A DNA stretch of 64,000 nucleotides from JANXXV01 sp038230275 (lineage in GTDB: Bacteria > Acidobacteriota > Terriglobia > Bryobacterales > Bryobacteraceae): positions 27,004 through 91,003 of the forward strand of contig JBBRNO010000012.1 in the NCBI GenBank assembly GCA_038230275.1, written 5' to 3'. Of this stretch, positions 62,004-64,000 are shown one piece after another. The position numbers were made by a program, and so were the translations under genes. Below the pieces are notes generated by a model. It searched no databases, was not told the DNA's origin, and worked only from the letters and a program-made list of their open reading frames with translations. The first letter of the stretch is position 1. The number at the start of each line of letters is the position of its first letter.

Positions 62004-62602
62004 TTACTTAACAGTTCCATCTCGGCAGCCCTCTATCCATCGGCGATCCTGCTCGTCAAATTTACTTCGGTGAGTGTCCAGATACCGGGTCACGGCCTGG
62101 GGAACCAGCGGAGGATGTAAGTGGCCAAGTCCATGCAGCGCGCATATCTGACATCCCGTGTGATCAATGGCAAGGATTCTTATCAGAGTTTGATAGATGC
62201 TTTCGAGGATCTGTTTGTGGTCGTCTCCCGCATGTTGGACGTGAAGCGAGTCCAAACCTCCGCGAACGGCAGGTACATCGATTCTATACATTCGATTCGG
62301 AGCGTCCTGGCCACCGCCGGATCGAAAAACTCGCTGCCTTGGATCATCCTGCCGAGAAGCGCCCACAGACCTTGATCCATTTGTTCAAGAGAATAGATAT
62401 TCCTCAGCTTGGCAAATTCCTGGCACCTGTTCGAGAAATGGCTGACAACGATTGCAGGGTCCGATGTAAGAATGTCCAGCCCCGAATGGAACAGGTTGTC
62501 TGCTTCCGCGGGATCGGCAGCGACCTGTCTGTCAAAGACAAAAGCGAGGAATTGAGGATAGGTAAGCGCCGAAAGATCAAAATCCCGCCATTCCTCGCTC
62601 AT
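62004..62602 (-). pseudogene. unassigned gene split by one frameshift
   Basis: The N-terminal part (62602 to about 62215) reads MSEEWRDFDLSALTYPQFLA, then FLAFVFDRQVAADP and YLPFAEVWTRFTSNMRE, and then runs to a stop at 62183. A second frame offset by one base continues as DDHKQILESIYQTLIRILAI, ICALHGLGHLHPPLVPQAV and RRWIEGC to 62004. Joined, they give about 200 residues of a helical protein with His/Cys pairs (TGCQICALHGLGH). Family not known to me. Real frameshift or sequencing error. Confidence 0.65.
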
Positions 62603-62707
62603 CGCTGTCCAATTCAGTATAGAGGTTTGATCGCCAGTTTCAGTGCGGGGTGCGCCAAGGCGACTAGTCAGAGCTACTGGCTCCCGGGTTGGCGTGCTTC
62701 ACGATGC

Positions 62708-62884
62708 CTAGCTGTTCCGTTCTTTGTCCTCTTCCGAAATTATCCGATAGACGGCAGCAATCTCCACCAGGGCCTCTTCCCGAGTCGGCATGAGCGCGTG
62801 GCATCCGGGAATGGCTGGAATTTCGGCTACCCACCCATCGGGGTGGTTTCGATACAGGGCTACTCTATAATCGTCGAGGCTCAG
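62708..62884 (-). pseudogene. HicB-like antitoxin, start codon uncertain
   Basis: Minus-strand codons read SLDDYRVALYRNHPDGWVAE, IPAIPGCHALMPTREEALVE and IAAVYRIISEEDKERNS, a HicB-type partial RNase H fold (two-stranded start, PGCH, EEAL helix). The frame is bounded by a TAA upstream and contains no ATG, GTG or TTG before the domain; only a CTG at 62884 could serve. No HicA lies next to it. Either a rare start or a decayed copy. Confidence 0.5.
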
Positions 62885-62908
62885 TCGTCCCGATGTACCG
62901 CGTGGCGG

Positions 62909-63256
62909 TTAGTTCCGCCGCAGTAGCCAGTACCAAATCATCAATGAGGATGGCACGTATGCTAGCGCATAGATCACAAGAATTTTCCGCATGCTCCGTG
63001 CGGCCGGCAAAAAGGCCATCAGCAAGTAGACGGCGGCCATGATGAAGTAGAAATCCAGATTCGACAACCCAGCATCGTTTGCGAAGTGGCGAAGATCCAC
63101 GGTGAATAGATTCAAGAGCCACAACGCGATGAACATCGGATTCCACGCACGGGCCAGCCCAAATTCGGATGGCGCGATACGGAACCACGTCCCGTACCCC
63201 TGTTTGGATTCAGCGGAAGGAGTTGACGACGCCAACGCGTCGATACTGTTGCCCAT
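62909..63256 (-). CDS. hypothetical small membrane protein
   Basis: 115 residues, three likely helices (PMFIALWLLNLF, FYFIMAAVYLLMAFLP, ILVIYALAYVPSSLMIWYW). Family not recognised. The first 15 codons overlap the PIN-domain remnant in another frame, so the true start could be internal. Confidence 0.5.
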   Translation of the reverse strand: MGNSIDALASSTPSAESKQGYGTWFRIAPSEFGLARAWNPMFIALWLLNLFTVDLRHFANDAGLSNLDFYFIMAAVYLLMAFLPAARSMRKILVIYALAYVPSSLMIWYWLLRRN

Positions 63257-63430
63257 CGTTTCAGGTCCTCGGCGAAAACCGTGCTAGCGCCCAAAGAATC
63301 AGCGGCAGCCAAAATCGCTGCATGCCCAAAAAGAGATGATAAATCGTTGTGAACTGCAACGGCAACCTGCACCAACTGCCGCACTGTTCAATCCAGTCTA
63401 AAGCCTCGACTACCGTGAGCGGCGTTGCGA
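63210..63430 (-). pseudogene. PIN-domain (VapC-like) toxin remnant
   Basis: Pieces in different frames: EALDWIEQ, then HAAILAAADSLGASTVFAED, then after a shift NDGQQYRRVGVVNSFR and stop at 63210. The order matches the last third of PIN ribonuclease toxins (WDAxIxAAA, SEDLNxGQ, VxVxNPF). At least two shifts; 5' part absent. The rest of 63257-63576 shows no gene. Confidence 0.62.
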
Positions 63431-63576
63431 TTTTTTTTCACGATAGTAACATGGACGCTGGAATTACGCTCGGCGGCGTAGCGGCGCTTTCAAAACGCCC
63501 TCGTCCACACTGACAGTAATATTAGGGCCAGGTTCCGACGGCAAGACAGCCCGCGCGCATGAAATAATCACTTCGA

Positions 63577-64000
63577 ATGAAAACCAACCGGTTGGAAGCC
63601 TTCAGCGACGGCGTCATCGCCATCATCGTCACCATCATGGTGCTGGAGTTGAAAGTTCCGCATGACACTTCGCCAGCCGCATTATTTGAGCGCTGGCCGG
63701 TATTTCTCAGCTACGTATTGAGCTTTATCGTGGTTGCTATCATGTGGGTCAACCATCACCACGTGATTCACGCCGCCCGGCGCGCCGATGGCGCACTGCT
63801 CTGGTCCAACAATCATCTGTTGTTCTGGATGTCTCTCACGCCGTTCGCAACCGCTTATTTGGGCGAGACGCACGCAGCGCCGCTGGCCGTCGCGGTTTAC
63901 GGAGGTGTGCTGGCGCTGGCGTCCTTAGCTTTCTCATTGCTGCGCGGGGTGATCGCCAGGCAGCATCGCGACGATGGTGACGCCGTTACTTATCACAAGC
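63577..64000 (+). CDS. TMEM175-like (DUF1211) potassium channel protein, truncated by window edge
   Basis: ATG 63577, at least 141 codons to the right edge. Helix 1 carries NRLEAFSDGVIAIIVTIMVL with the FSDxxxAI signature that forms the filter in TMEM175 channels; helix 2 FLSYVLSFIVVAIMWVNHHH and two further helices follow. Bacterial members are cation channels of four-fold symmetry. Complete length cannot be judged. Confidence 0.9.
   Translation, partial: MKTNRLEAFSDGVIAIIVTIMVLELKVPHDTSPAALFERWPVFLSYVLSFIVVAIMWVNHHHVIHAARRADGALLWSNNHLLFWMSLTPFATAYLGETHAAPLAVAVYGGVLALASLAFSLLRGVIARQHRDDGDAVTYHK

Noticed and set aside
1..64000. tRNA, rRNA, IS element or prophage
   Set aside because: I saw no tRNA-like TPsiC arms in a suitable setting, no rRNA stretches, no transposase or integrase motifs and no inverted terminal repeats. 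A tRNAscan or ISfinder run could overturn this.

Overview
The window looks like chromosomal DNA of an acidobacterium close to Bryobacterales/Solibacteraceae. Support: GC-rich coding sequence, two Oar-like TonB-dependent receptors with an N-terminal carboxypeptidase-regulatory domain (25.8-29.2 and 40.0-43.4 kb), a DUF1800/DUF1501 pair (9.0-14.4 kb), a remnant of an Acidobacteria-type VWFA-related protein (50.9 kb) and an LpxC gene that implies an LPS outer membrane. This placement is an inference from gene content; no rRNA or tRNA gene was seen.

Layout. 0-7.9 kb: a minus-strand catabolic run (NagA-like deacetylase, amidohydrolase, AstE-like metallopeptidase, RraA-like, enolase-superfamily enzyme, ruined MFS transporter), flanked by a creatininase-family gene and an N,N-dimethylformamidase-like gene that runs off the left edge. 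7.9-15.2 kb: a Tat-exported TIM-barrel protein, a large PA14/NPCBM/FN3/DUF1800 surface protein with its DUF1501 partner, then debris (truncated SDR, broken cupin, 12-bp tandem repeat). 15.2-22.3 kb: a very large alpha-2-macroglobulin, a patatin, a small hypothetical and a 2H phosphoesterase. 22.3-25.1 kb: an overlapping CtaA-CtaB-SCO1-DUF420 operon for heme A synthesis and cytochrome oxidase assembly. 25.2-25.8 kb: a MazEF-like module.

29.3-37.1 kb is the most interesting part. It holds two minus-strand operons. The first is a translationally coupled set: APC permease, aldehyde dehydrogenase, glutamine-synthetase-like ligase, iron-type alcohol dehydrogenase. Its content fits a gamma-glutamyl route for an amine or amino alcohol. 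The second is a compact bacterial microcompartment (BMC) operon: class II aldolase with a C-terminal encapsulation-like helix, one BMC-H and three different BMC-P proteins. It resembles the aldolase-type BMCs of Planctomycetes/Verrucomicrobia, but the usual CoA-acylating aldehyde dehydrogenase and phosphotransacylase are not in the window.

37-44.6 kb: zinc-ribbon rhomboid protease, a small gene preceded by a terminator-like hairpin, ParDE, an orphan VapB-like gene, a second TonB-dependent receptor and a frameshifted MatB-like acyl-CoA synthetase. 44.9-50.5 kb: PEP-CTERM protein, cyclophilin, DNA polymerase I, LpxC and a CDP-alcohol phosphatidyltransferase. 50.5-55.3 kb: gene remnants and a sensor kinase/response regulator/Spy-like envelope-stress operon. 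55.5-61.9 kb: PH-like membrane protein, YdcF, ABC exporter, TIM-barrel protein, PNPase and ribosomal protein S15. 62-64 kb: a frameshifted gene, HicB-like and PIN-domain remnants, and a TMEM175-like channel running off the right edge.

At least nine broken genes or gene remnants occur, several of them toxin-antitoxin related, so the accessory DNA between conserved blocks is decaying.
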